Assembly (NCBI GenBank): GCA_002491605.1
Contig: DKWG01000016.1
Location: forward strand, 1 to 30,362
Direction of reading: 5' to 3'
DNA length: 30,362 nucleotides
From: Ruminococcus sp. UBA7158
GTDB taxonomy: Bacteria; Bacillota; Clostridia; Oscillospirales; Ruminococcaceae
Made by a program: the position numbers and the translations under genes. How positions within the stretch are numbered: the stretch's first letter is position 1; each line of letters begins with the position of its first letter. The notes under the pieces were generated by a model. The model saw only the letters and a list, made by a program, of their open reading frames with translations, ran no database searches and had not been told where the DNA came from. Below are positions 16,616 to 25,144 of this stretch, piece after piece.

Positions 16616-17059
16616 AATCAAATTGTATCTTTTTTGTGATAAGCGGCATCGTAAAGCTGACGAAATAGGTGAGTATAAGAAAAACTCACCTTATCAATGT
16701 CATTGCTTTACCTTATAATTATAGATACGTCTCCTTTTTTACTTCATATAAATCAATTATATTTCTTATGGCTTATAAAATCAATCGCAAAACAAATATT
16801 ATCGGAATATTGACATTTTTTCAGCCATAAAGTATAATCATTTTAGGAAATATGCTCATTAATGCACAAAAGTCGGTCGTGTAAATGCTGATGGCTCAAT
16901 GTGAGCGAATGCGTATATTTGCTTTTGCGGACTTAGGCTTAGTCGGTGGGTACATACAAATTGTAATATGATATCAGTTACTTTTTTATATGAACTTTCA
17001 AACGAAGGCACGGACCGCACAAATGAAGAAAGAATTAATACTTCTAAGGGGCTGATTTT
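16616..17059. other. Divergent intergenic region with hairpin and leader
   Basis: No convincing gene is present. It holds a hairpin AGGTGAGT/ACTCACCT (16667-16691, nine-base loop) near rnhA, the promoter at 16810-16838, and about 215 nt of leader before the serine hydrolase. Two tiny open frames, at 16851 (10 codons) and 16891 (26 codons), lack good support; either could be a leader peptide. Confidence 0.5.
16810..16838 (+). promoter_or_regulatory. Consensus sigma-A promoter of the serine hydrolase gene
   Basis: TTGACA at 16810-16815, 17 nt, TATAAT at 16833-16838. Transcription would begin near 16845, giving an unusually long leader of about 215 nt. Confidence 0.75.
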
Positions 17060-18235
17060 GTGAGAGATTATACATATATTTTCAAGCACGAGCTTGAGGA
17101 CAGGCACTTTACATCAGGGGCGAATTTACTTGTTCTGAAGGATGGAAAAGAGATCTGCTACTCGCAGTACGGTTACCGTGACCTGAAGAATAAAACTCCG
17201 TTTTCGCGCGACACGATTTTTAGGCTGTACTCCATGACTAAGCCTATTACAGCAGCTGCCGCAATGATTTTAGTAGACAGGGGACAGCTCGACCTCGCCG
17301 ATTGTCTTTGCTGGTTCATGCCCGGCTTTAAGCCCGGGTACACCTATCAAAACGGCGTTCGTGTAAAGACTGAGGCTGAAATTACCATTAAGGATCTATT
17401 GAATATGACCTCGGGTATTCCGTATCCCGGAGGGGACAAGGCAGGCGGTCAGGTTGCAGGCGTTTTTTGGGAAATAGGTGAAAGAAATAAGTCCGGTCAT
17501 CCGATGACAACTCTTGAGTTTTCGGAGAAAATAGGCGCCTGCGACTTGTCATTTGAGCCCGGCGAAAGGTTTATGTACGGAGCATCCGCCGACGTTTTGG
17601 GGGCAGTCATTGAAAGGGTATCGGGCGTTCGCTTCAGCAAGTTCTTAAAAAGCGAAATATTCGACCCTCTCGGCATGACAGACACTGATTTCTGGGTTCC
17701 AGAGGAAAAACAGCATAGGCTTGCAAAGATTTATACAACCGATTATCAAAGATGGTGTGTCTCTGAGGTTATGACTAACGAGCATTTGGCTGTAAGCTTT
17801 GCGATGGATAAGCTGCCTGCGTTTGAATCGGGCGGAGCAGGTCTTTGCTCGACATTGGACGATTACGCGAAATTTGCCGCCATGCTTTTGAACGGTGGCG
17901 AATTGAACGGAAGGAGAATCCTTTCAAAGTCTGCTGTTAAGTATCTGACGTCTCCGAGCCTTACACCGTGGCAGATGGAGGATTTCAATCGCCATTGGCG
18001 CTCTCTTACCGGGTATAGCTACGGTAATCTGATGCGAAACTGTGTCAACCCGGGAACGGCACATCAGCTTTGTGAAGCAGGGGAGTACGGCTGGGACGGC
18101 TGGCTTGGCTGTTACTTTGCAAACTGTCCTCAAAGCGGACTGACAATTCTCTTGGGAATGCAAAGAGTAAACAGCGGCACCAGTGCACTGACGAGAAAGC
18201 TTATCAATGCTGTCAGAAGTGATTTAGGTGTGTGA
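17060..18235 (+). CDS. Beta-lactamase-fold serine hydrolase (family VIII esterase-like)
   Basis: About 391 aa of the class C beta-lactamase/penicillin-binding superfamily. FRLYSMTKPITA gives the S-x-x-K motif (S58, K61), FMYGAS gives the catalytic Tyr (Y173) and YGWDGWLG near the C-terminus fills the place of the KTG-like third motif. This pattern fits family VIII carboxylesterases more than true resistance enzymes. There is no signal peptide, so it is probably cytoplasmic. The start is GTG 17060 with AAGGGGC 8 nt upstream. Antibiotic resistance should not be inferred. The natural substrate is unknown. Confidence 0.88.
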   Translation: MRDYTYIFKHELEDRHFTSGANLLVLKDGKEICYSQYGYRDLKNKTPFSRDTIFRLYSMTKPITAAAAMILVDRGQLDLADCLCWFMPGFKPGYTYQNGVRVKTEAEITIKDLLNMTSGIPYPGGDKAGGQVAGVFWEIGERNKSGHPMTTLEFSEKIGACDLSFEPGERFMYGASADVLGAVIERVSGVRFSKFLKSEIFDPLGMTDTDFWVPEEKQHRLAKIYTTDYQRWCVSEVMTNEHLAVSFAMDKLPAFESGGAGLCSTLDDYAKFAAMLLNGGELNGRRILSKSAVKYLTSPSLTPWQMEDFNRHWRSLTGYSYGNLMRNCVNPGTAHQLCEAGEYGWDGWLGCYFANCPQSGLTILLGMQRVNSGTSALTRKLINAVRSDLGV

Positions 18236-18325
18236 GCTGTGATTAAATAGGATGAAACGGAATTAGTTAAGCAAAGTATTCAAATCAGCATTGAGGTGCT
18301 TTAGCCTTAATTTAATATAATATTG

Positions 18326-18407
18326 ACAACTCGTCTTGAAGGACAGGTAGTTACTGCGTGATAGCTGAGCAGTAAAGATAAAAGTCTTTCAATGCGAGTT
18401 GTTTTTA
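18326..18407 (+). ncRNA. Candidate structured small RNA of unknown family
   Basis: Three nested helices account for almost the whole segment. P1 is ACAACTCG (18326-18333) with CGAGTTGT (18395-18402). P2 is TTGAAGGAC with GTCTTTCAA (one G-U pair). P3 is TTACTGC with GCAGTAA around an 11-base loop. A TATAAT at 18316-18321 lies just upstream, so the RNA would begin near the 5' arm of P1. TTTTT at 18402-18406 follows P1. No coding frame is present. It does not match a class I recognise. A long-stem terminator for the preceding gene is the main alternative. Confidence 0.5.
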
Positions 18408-18468
18408 TATAATTTTTAAAATTACTTTTTATTATTACAGTATAGCTGATTGTTTAACAAAATATGTA

Positions 18469-18497
18469 TTGACAAATTACTATTTACATGGTAATAT
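18469..18497 (+). promoter_or_regulatory. Promoter with operator-like inverted repeat
   Basis: TTGACA (18469-18474), 17 nt, TAATAT (18492-18497). An imperfect inverted repeat, TTACTAT (18477-18483) and ATGGTAA (18488-18494), lies between and over the elements, the classic position for a repressor site. It would drive the C39-like gene after a leader of about 165 nt that holds nothing else I can identify. Confidence 0.7.
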
Positions 18498-18672
18498 ATA
18501 GACAGAACAGATATCGTTTCATTTAATAATAGCTTATTACTGTGCAATCAATATATGAGCTATTGTTCATTATTTCATTCTGCAGGTGGAATGGTGTAAG
18601 GCGAATATTAGAATACAGTCATTTTGACGCAGTGGGTGACTGGAATTAAATGAATTTGAAAGGAAAATGATT

Positions 18673-19404
18673 ATGAAAAAATTATTGAATGCTTTATTGG
18701 TTTTGTGTTTATGCTTATCTCTTTGTCAATCAGTTTTTGCAATTGAGCCTGATTTGGAACAAGTACCTGATTTTTATGATGCAGCGCGTTTAGATAGAAT
18801 TGAACGATTGAAAGCGGATATTGAAATTAGCCTTCAAGCTTTGATTTCTCCTCAGGCTGATGCACCTGTTGTGTCGTCTAAGACATTAAATGTCCCACTA
18901 TATCAACAGCCTAATTATCCGAATTATTACTGTGGTCCAGCTTGTACGCAGATGGCTCTGTCATATTTTGGCATATCCATTAGTCAAAGTACACTTGCTG
19001 GTAGCGCATATCTTAATACGGATGTTGATGAAGGAACGTATGTTTACAAAATAGAAAATGTTCTTAATGGATTTTTAGGCGGACAAGCTTACCAATCAGT
19101 TTTAACTACCCAGATTCCTTTTTCTGTGGGAATGAAATATAGTATAGACAAGAATCTGCCGGTAATTTGCCATGTTCATACATCTAGTCTTCCAAATTAT
19201 AATGGATATGGTTGCAATCATTATGTGATTGTAACAGGATATTTCACTGTTCATGGAACTCAAAATGGTATTGGCGATGTTGATCAGGTATATTATAACG
19301 ATCCTCATAATAACAATAACTTCTTTGGTCAATATGTATGCACTTACTATGAGATGACGAAGGCAATTAACGACAGAGCCGGTTTTTACATTATGGGAAG
19401 ATAG
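18673..19404 (+). CDS. Secreted C39-like cysteine protease-fold protein
   Basis: About 243 aa. A Sec signal peptide (MKKLLNALLVLCLCLSLCQS, likely cut after VFA, residue 23) is followed by a short helical region and a papain-like C39_2 domain. The expected triad is visible: C87 in YYCGPACTQMALSYFG, H183 in CNHYVIVTGY and D210 in YYNDPH. The Gln oxyanion residue before the Cys is less obvious. The protein is exported, so it may act on cell-wall or external peptides. ATG 18673 has AAAGGA 8 nt upstream; ATG 18667 is too close to it. It is AT-richer than the housekeeping genes and precedes a lipoprotein gene by 15 nt, suggesting one transcript. Confidence 0.8.
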   Translation: MKKLLNALLVLCLCLSLCQSVFAIEPDLEQVPDFYDAARLDRIERLKADIEISLQALISPQADAPVVSSKTLNVPLYQQPNYPNYYCGPACTQMALSYFGISISQSTLAGSAYLNTDVDEGTYVYKIENVLNGFLGGQAYQSVLTTQIPFSVGMKYSIDKNLPVICHVHTSSLPNYNGYGCNHYVIVTGYFTVHGTQNGIGDVDQVYYNDPHNNNNFFGQYVCTYYEMTKAINDRAGFYIMGR

Positions 19405-19419
19405 AAAAGGGTGAGAGAA

Positions 19420-20595
19420 TTGAAAAAAATTCTTTGTATTATGTGCATTGTTTCGTTGATGCTTTGCGGATGCGCAAATAAGGATGCTGAAAAAAGCGAT
19501 ACCACTTCTGATTCAGCTGCTGACAGCGGTCAGACATCGATAGAATCGGTCGTCTCAGAGGATGAAAAAGCGGCTGAGAAGCTCATTAAAGAGTTTGCAT
19601 ACGACGAGCTTCCTGTTCCCGAGACACTTATGACAGCCGACCATATTTACTGCTGCTATTCAGATTCAAACAGCGTTATATTATCAGTGTGTGCAAAAAG
19701 AGATAAAGAAGTAAATGATGGTCCATCGAATAAAACTCAGTATCTGGCTCTATATAACAAGGATATTACTGAGTTAAAATCAATAAATGTATCATTTTCC
19801 GATTCATATGTGACGACAGCTGTGCCGTATAAGAATGGCGTTGCATACGTCGGTTATAACGAAATGGTTGACAATAATGCAGATGATATATCTGAAAAGT
19901 ATTATGCCGAATGGTATGTTGTTTATTCCGACGGCGAAAACGAGTTGATTTTGGATAAGGGAATATGCCATTCATACTATGACATCCCACACTTATTTAT
20001 TTCGGAAAATAAAGTGTGCTGTCTATGGGGACATGACAGCGGATATGTTGTAAAGCAGATAGAAGATGATAAACCGGTTCTCTTATTTGAAGAAACAGAT
20101 AGCTTGCTTTGCAGTGTTGATGTTTACAGCAACGGAAAAGAATTTTGCTTTTTAGTTTCATATCCCGAATCCCGGTATGCGACATTTGCTGTCTGTGATT
20201 TGAGCGGTAAAAAATATGAATACGCTCTTCAAGGTAAAGTAACTTCATTTGCTATTATGGATGATTATGCTGTTTGCGGCACGGGAGATGAAGAATCCGG
20301 TTACTTCTTTGTTGAGACAGTGAAGCTCTCAGACGGCAGCGATAAAGCTTACAGAGTTCCCGATTCAGCATATTGCCTCAGAGGCAACGGTGGTGACCTT
20401 GTCTTTGTCAATATGAATTGGAGCCCGTATTATACTGATGTGGTAGGAGAAAGCACTGTTTCGATGACATTGCCGTCTCACGGAAAGCATTGTTTGTTTT
20501 ATCCGCTTGGCGAATCGACCTACTTTGTTTTAGGAACGGCGCAAACTCAGGATAACGGTGATGTATATAAATTCTATCGTTTGACAATTGATTGA
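19420..20595 (+). CDS. Lipoprotein of unknown function, paralogue 1
   Basis: About 391 aa. A lipoprotein signal starts MKKILCIMCIVSLM and reaches a lipobox LCGC, followed by a Ser/Asp/Glu-rich linker. The rest is a Tyr/Asp-rich beta-type sequence (for example VTTAVPYKNGVAYVGYNE and YDIPHLFIS) that may be a propeller-like fold. I do not recognise the family. TTG 19420 is favoured over GTG 19411 because AGGGTGAG lies about 6 nt upstream and it gives the usual M-K-K lipoprotein start. It follows the C39-like gene closely and is a clear paralogue of the next lipoprotein. Confidence 0.8.
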   Translation: MKKILCIMCIVSLMLCGCANKDAEKSDTTSDSAADSGQTSIESVVSEDEKAAEKLIKEFAYDELPVPETLMTADHIYCCYSDSNSVILSVCAKRDKEVNDGPSNKTQYLALYNKDITELKSINVSFSDSYVTTAVPYKNGVAYVGYNEMVDNNADDISEKYYAEWYVVYSDGENELILDKGICHSYYDIPHLFISENKVCCLWGHDSGYVVKQIEDDKPVLLFEETDSLLCSVDVYSNGKEFCFLVSYPESRYATFAVCDLSGKKYEYALQGKVTSFAIMDDYAVCGTGDEESGYFFVETVKLSDGSDKAYRVPDSAYCLRGNGGDLVFVNMNWSPYYTDVVGESTVSMTLPSHGKHCLFYPLGESTYFVLGTAQTQDNGDVYKFYRLTID

Positions 20596-20642
20596 CAGCA
20601 GTTGAATAACCTATATTCGTATTTTATCAGGGCTTTCTTAGT

Positions 20643-20669
20643 GAAGCTGTCGGCTTTGTCGGCAGCTTC
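20643..20669 (+). terminator. Hairpin between the two lipoprotein genes
   Basis: GAAGCTGTCGGC pairs with GTCGGCAGCTTC through 12 pairs, two of them G-U, around TTT. No U-tract follows, so it may weaken rather than end transcription, or stabilise the upstream message. The 11-base repeat ACAGCAGTTGA flanks it (20595-20605 and 20680-20690). Confidence 0.45.
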
Positions 20670-20773
20670 GGCGATTATAACAGCAGTTGAGTTGCTTAGA
20701 AAAATCTATCCCATGTGACAAAAAGACTTATAGCATAATTAAGTCACGGCACAATAGAAAGGAAGGGCATAAT

Positions 20774-21919
20774 ATGATGTACATAAAAAAGATTATCAGC
20801 TTTTGGTGCATACTTGCACTTATTATGCTGAGCGGCTGCGCTGAAAAAGAACCTATTGACACGGTCGACACGACTGATTCTCAGAGTCAGACGCTATTAT
20901 CAGCAGAGCCGATATTTAAATGTGAAGCGCTTGCAATGCCGGACGAGTTTAAGAATGCCAACCATATTTACTGCTGCTATTCAGATTCAAACGGAATGCT
21001 TCTTTCAATATGCAATGAAAGAGAAAAAGAGGTAACAGTCGGGCCTGTGAATAAAACAGACTTTCTCGTTTTATGCGATGAGAATGCAAAAATTGTCAAC
21101 TCGTTTCCGGTATCCTTCCCCGATTCCTATGTAACAACGGCAGTGCCTTATAAAGACGGCGTTGCGTACGTCGGATACAATGAGCTTGTCGATGAAAATG
21201 CGGATGATACAAGCAAAAAGCTTTATACTGAGTGGTATGTTGTTTACACATACGGCGAAGGTGAGAAAATCCTCGATTCCGGTAACAGCGAATCATATTA
21301 CGATATACCTCATTTATTTATCGCCGACAATGAGCTATGCTACCTATGGGGCTATGACGATGGATTTGTCGTTAAGCAGATAAAGGACGATGGAGCTATA
21401 CTTTTGTTTGAAAGAACCGACTGCAATCTTGCAAGCGTTGATATTCACAGCAACGGAAATGAATATTGTTTTATGGCTTCATATCCCGAGGCGGAATATG
21501 CAACATTTTTCATATGCGATATTAGCGGAGTAAAATATGAATATACTCTTCATGGCAAGATAACTTCATTCTCAATAATGGACGAGTATGCTGTCTGTGC
21601 AACGGGTGACGGTGAGACCTCTAAATTCTCTATAGAAGCTGTTGAATTTTCAAACGGAGCAGATAAAGTCTACAGAGTGCCTGATACACCGTACTGCCTT
21701 ACAGGAAATGGCGGGGATCTTCTTTACAGAAATAGTCTTCAGTATTATTATACAAGCGTAGCCGACGAGAAAACGCAGAGTATAAGGGAGCATTTATTGG
21801 AAGTCAACAATGGCTTATACTATCCTCTCGGCGAGTCTCAATATTTTGTTTTAGGATTAAATCCAGATAACGACGGAGATAGCGAGTACGAGTTTTTCCG
21901 CCTGACGATTTCAGAATAA
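20774..21919 (+). CDS. Lipoprotein of unknown function, paralogue 2
   Basis: About 381 aa, with signal and lipobox LSGC after MMYIKKIISFWCILALIML. It shares long stretches with the previous gene, including NHIYCCYSDSN, FPDSYVTTAVPYK, GVAYVGYNE, TEWYVVY, SYYDIPHLFIA, and a GNGGDLL stretch near the end. Tandem duplication is the simple explanation. AAAGGAAGGG lies 6 nt before ATG 20774 (or 9 nt before ATG 20777). Function is unknown; being extracytoplasmic and next to a secreted C39-like protein, it may act with it. Confidence 0.82.
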   Translation: MMYIKKIISFWCILALIMLSGCAEKEPIDTVDTTDSQSQTLLSAEPIFKCEALAMPDEFKNANHIYCCYSDSNGMLLSICNEREKEVTVGPVNKTDFLVLCDENAKIVNSFPVSFPDSYVTTAVPYKDGVAYVGYNELVDENADDTSKKLYTEWYVVYTYGEGEKILDSGNSESYYDIPHLFIADNELCYLWGYDDGFVVKQIKDDGAILLFERTDCNLASVDIHSNGNEYCFMASYPEAEYATFFICDISGVKYEYTLHGKITSFSIMDEYAVCATGDGETSKFSIEAVEFSNGADKVYRVPDTPYCLTGNGGDLLYRNSLQYYYTSVADEKTQSIREHLLEVNNGLYYPLGESQYFVLGLNPDNDGDSEYEFFRLTISE

Positions 21920-22030
21920 AAGTAAAAGCTGACCGAAGACAAATAAAATAGACAACTCATATGCCAAAGGAAGATTTTTGTCGCCTTGAAGTGATCGCTG
22001 CGCTTTCATCTGAATTTAGCGTTAATATAC

Positions 22031-22074
22031 AAATAACCTTTGCAGAGCATATAATTGTTCAGCAAAGGTTATTT
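22031..22074. terminator. Bidirectional terminator between lipoprotein and ABC genes
   Basis: AAATAACCTTTGC (22031-22043) pairs with GCAAAGGTTATTT (22062-22074) over 13 bp. A T-run follows on the plus side. It separates converging genes. Confidence 0.75.
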
Positions 22075-22112
22075 TCAATTATGATTAATAATTATGTTTA
22101 ATCTCTGGCAAG

Positions 22113-24053
22113 CTATATATCCTCGCCGTTAATATGTTCGGCTTCGGTTATATACCTTTTCGCCTGAGTTGAAAATAGCTCGTAGTATTTGCCGCGCTTT
22201 GCCATAAGCTCTAAGTGGTCGCCCTGTTCAATAACGCTTCCGTTTTCCAAAACGACTATAAGACTTGCAACGGTAGCGCTCGACAGCCTGTGCGAGACAA
22301 ATATTGTTGTCTTGTCCTTTCTTAAGCTGTCAAACTGATTGAAGATTTCCTGCTCAGCCATTGGGTCGAGCGAGGCAGTCGGTTCGTCTAAGATTAAAAC
22401 GTCGGACTGTGAATAGAACGCCCTTGAGATGGCTAATTTTTGCCACTGACCTATTGACAGCTCTAATCCGTTAGGCTCGAAGAAGCGCATCAGCGGTGTG
22501 TCATAGGTGTCGGGGAGCTTATCTATGTAGTCGCTTGCGTTGCTCTTTTTGGCGGCGTCCATGATTTCGTCGAGGTCATAGCTTCTTGCAATGTCGCCGA
22601 AGTGGATGTTTTCGCCGACTGTAACTGCATACTTGCCGAAGTCCTGGAATATTATTCCGAACATTCGGTATAAGTCCTTGACGTCGTAGTCCTTAAGGTT
22701 TACGCCGTCAAGAAGGATTTCTCCCTCAGTCGGGTCATACAGCCTTGTTAAAAGCTTTATGAGAGTTGTTTTACCTGCGCCGTTCAGTCCGACTAAAACA
22801 ACCGTTTCGCCGGGACGGAAGAACAGGTTTATATTTTTCAATACATACTTTTCGGTGTCAGGGTATTTAAACGAGACGTTTTTGAACTCAATTGTGTGAG
22901 CTGTTCCGTGCGTTACCGTTTTCGGCTTGCTCAGTCTCGGAACGATGGTTGCCTTTTCATTCATGAACGAGATAAGGTTGTCGATAAACAGTGTGCCCTC
23001 ATAGATGGTTGCAGAGTTATTGATAAGCGACGAAATGCTAAAGGATATGCTTGTAATCGCCGAGGTGTACAGAGTGTAGTCGCCGATAAGTATTTTTCCT
23101 GTAAAGACCTTTATAGCTATCGCGGCATAGAGAACAAGGCTTGAAACGGATGTGACGATGGCTATAACAGTGTGCCAGATGTTTTCGTCCAGAATAAGCT
23201 TGACAAGTCCTTTGTAGTAGCTTGTAAACACCTTTTTATATCGCCCTGTAAACTCGTCTCCTAAGTCAAACATCCTTATCTCTTTAACTAAGTCCTTGTT
23301 GACTAAAATATCAGAGCAGTAGTTCATCTGCCTGCGATCCTTAGAGCGTCTCCAAACGTAGTTGAAGTTCTTGCGTCTGTATACAAAATTGATGAGCGCA
23401 GAGGGAATAGATACAGCAGCAATGACGAGAATTGACCACCAGAGATTAGGTGCGGCAATCATGATTGCTGCGTAGCTGACAAGCTGAATAACTGTGCTTA
23501 TCATGGAAAAGACCTGCGAAAGGATTTGAATAGGTCGGTTTCCCGCTTCACGGTTGGCGTTTTCAAGCTTTTCATAAAAGCTGACTTGGTCAAATGAAGC
23601 AAGGTCTATCTCCTTTGATTTTTCCATAATCATGGACTTAACCTGCTTAACGACCTTTTCTCCTGCAATGCGGTGAACAGCTCCCGATATGCTTCCGATT
23701 ATCCTTGATAAGACCTGAATAAGGAAGAAAAAGCAGAGAAGCATGAATACGTTTGATTGGAAAAATTCACTTTCTTTTCCCGTACCCAAAGATGTTTGCA
23801 GGGCATTGATGATATCCTTTGAAATAATCGAGCTGAAAACAGGAATAAGTCCCTGCAAAAGCGCAATCAAAGACATCACCAACAAAATCCAGTGACCGGT
23901 GTTCCAGACGAGCGAAATAATATAAGCAAACCTTGAAAAGAATCCGCTCAGCAGCTCGTTTAGATATCTGGGTAAGTCCTTTATTCCGCTCGGCGGCGGT
24001 ACTTTTGCATATTTCGGACCGATTCCACGTTCGGCATTGGGTTTAGCAGGCAT
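22113..24053 (-). CDS. ABC transporter, fused membrane and ATPase domains
   Basis: About 646 aa, an exporter-type half-transporter expected to work as a dimer. The membrane part (about 30-365) has several hydrophobic helices. The ATPase part has Walker A VLVGLNGAGKTTL, a Q-loop IFQDFGKYAV, the signature LSIGQWQKLAISRAF, Walker B DVLILDEPTASLDP and the switch His VSHRLS. The LSIGQWQ signature (canonical LSGGQ) is common among peptide and lantibiotic-type exporters, but the substrate cannot be told. There is no N-terminal C39 protease domain. ATG 24053 has AAAGGAG 8 nt upstream; a longer frame to 24074 is less likely. No partner transporter gene adjoins it. Confidence 0.93.
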   Translation of the reverse strand: MPAKPNAERGIGPKYAKVPPPSGIKDLPRYLNELLSGFFSRFAYIISLVWNTGHWILLVMSLIALLQGLIPVFSSIISKDIINALQTSLGTGKESEFFQSNVFMLLCFFFLIQVLSRIIGSISGAVHRIAGEKVVKQVKSMIMEKSKEIDLASFDQVSFYEKLENANREAGNRPIQILSQVFSMISTVIQLVSYAAIMIAAPNLWWSILVIAAVSIPSALINFVYRRKNFNYVWRRSKDRRQMNYCSDILVNKDLVKEIRMFDLGDEFTGRYKKVFTSYYKGLVKLILDENIWHTVIAIVTSVSSLVLYAAIAIKVFTGKILIGDYTLYTSAITSISFSISSLINNSATIYEGTLFIDNLISFMNEKATIVPRLSKPKTVTHGTAHTIEFKNVSFKYPDTEKYVLKNINLFFRPGETVVLVGLNGAGKTTLIKLLTRLYDPTEGEILLDGVNLKDYDVKDLYRMFGIIFQDFGKYAVTVGENIHFGDIARSYDLDEIMDAAKKSNASDYIDKLPDTYDTPLMRFFEPNGLELSIGQWQKLAISRAFYSQSDVLILDEPTASLDPMAEQEIFNQFDSLRKDKTTIFVSHRLSSATVASLIVVLENGSVIEQGDHLELMAKRGKYYELFSTQAKRYITEAEHINGEDI

Positions 24054-24141
24054 AAAATTGCTCCTTTCACACAAAGAAATAATACATATTGTCTGAAATA
24101 GATTGCCGATGAATAATGACTGATTTATTTCTACAGTCTGT

Positions 24142-24170
24142 ATTATACAGCTGATCTAATTGTATTACAA
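24142..24170 (-). promoter_or_regulatory. Promoter of the ABC transporter gene with palindromes
   Basis: On the minus strand, TTGTAA (24170-24165), 17 nt, TATAAT (24147-24142). TTGTAATACAA overlaps the -35 and CTGTATAATACAG overlaps the -10; both are palindromic and could be operators. The rest of the 24054-24421 region holds only this promoter and the trmB terminator. Confidence 0.6.
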
Positions 24171-24315
24171 TATCATATATGAGCATTTAACTTAACATTT
24201 TGTAGGATAGTGTTGATTTTACTGTCGCTTCGTGAGCAAATGCCGGCATTTTTCTGTTGATATTAATGTCAGATGAAAATGCAATTTAATGATGAGAAAT
24301 ATAATTCATCATGCG

Positions 24316-24352
24316 ATAAAAGACGCCGTCACGAAAACATCGTGACAGCGCC
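24316..24352 (-). terminator. Terminator of the rodA-galK-trmB operon
   Basis: On the minus strand GCGCTGTCACGA pairs with TCGTGACGGCGT over 12 bp (two G-U) and is followed by CTTTTAT. It lies about 70 nt after the trmB stop. Confidence 0.75.
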
Positions 24353-24421
24353 GAATCAGTTTAAAAACGGACGGAAAGCTTTACAGCTGTGAAAATCCGC
24401 AGATTAAGTGTATGGAAAACT

Positions 24422-25102
24422 TTAATTCTTTATGTAAGCCTCAAGCCTGTAAATCGGCATACCCATATCAGAAAATCTTTTTTCATATTCTGTGACGATG
24501 TTGTCCTTGTAATCGTCTGCATGAAGGTCAAGAGAGATGTTTTTAAGGGTATATCCGCACTCGGAAAATTCCTCAAGTGAAAACTGGAAGAACGGACGGT
24601 TATCGGTTTTCTGATGGATTTCAGCGCCGGGCTTCAAAAGGCGTTCATAAATCCTGAGAAATTTTCGATGGGTAAGCCTGTGCGCAGCGTAGCTTTTTTT
24701 AGGGAAGGGACAGCTGAAATTGAGATAAAGTTTGTCAATTGAGTGCGTGGGGATAAACTTTTCAAGATACTCAGCGTCGCACCTCAATAAAATCAAATTC
24801 GGAATATCTGCGGCGATAGCCTTTTCGGCGGCGTCTACAATTACGTTAGATGTCCTTTCAACAGCTAAGACGTTGATGTCAGGGGAGCGTTTGGCAAGCT
24901 CGCAGGCGAATTGACCCTTGCCTGCTCCTATTTCCATCACAACCGGATTTTTGTTTCCGAAAAGCGTTTCAAAATCTAAGTATTCCTTTTCTATAACTGA
25001 GGTTACAAAATTTCTGTCCTCACAGTTGAGTATTATCAATTTGCCGCTGTCAACGCAGCCGGCGAGCCGCTCTTCAAGGCGTGCTTTTCTTCTCATTCTC
25101 AT
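24422..25102 (-). CDS. trmB: tRNA (guanine-N7)-methyltransferase
   Basis: About 226 aa. TrmB methylates G46 of tRNA with SAM. VVMEIGAGKGQF is the SAM-binding motif and the family block YLNFSCPFPKKSYAAHRLTHRKFL is present. In the known enzymes that block reads NFSDPWPKK; here Cys (TGT codon) stands where the conserved Asp should be, and Phe for Trp. That Asp is needed for activity in E. coli TrmB, so activity should be tested. ATG 25102 has AAAGGA 13 nt upstream. It is the last gene of the rodA-galK-trmB operon, 42 nt after galK. Confidence 0.92.
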   Translation of the reverse strand: MRMRRKARLEERLAGCVDSGKLIILNCEDRNFVTSVIEKEYLDFETLFGNKNPVVMEIGAGKGQFACELAKRSPDINVLAVERTSNVIVDAAEKAIAADIPNLILLRCDAEYLEKFIPTHSIDKLYLNFSCPFPKKSYAAHRLTHRKFLRIYERLLKPGAEIHQKTDNRPFFQFSLEEFSECGYTLKNISLDLHADDYKDNIVTEYEKRFSDMGMPIYRLEAYIKN

Positions 25103-25144
25103 AGTTAATGACTGTTCCTTTCAAAAACGGAGTGGGTTAATAAC

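Noticed and set aside
16891..16971. 26-codon leader peptide gene
   Set aside because: No ribosome binding site and no regulatory residue run; kept only as a possibility in the leader note.
17060..18235. Beta-lactam resistance gene
   Set aside because: The fold is shared, but there is no signal peptide and the third motif is GWDG, not KTG; an esterase-like role is more likely.
22113..24053. Bacteriocin exporter paired with the C39-like gene
   Set aside because: The exporter lacks a C39 domain, lies on the other strand behind a terminator, and no leader-peptide gene with a double-glycine site was seen.
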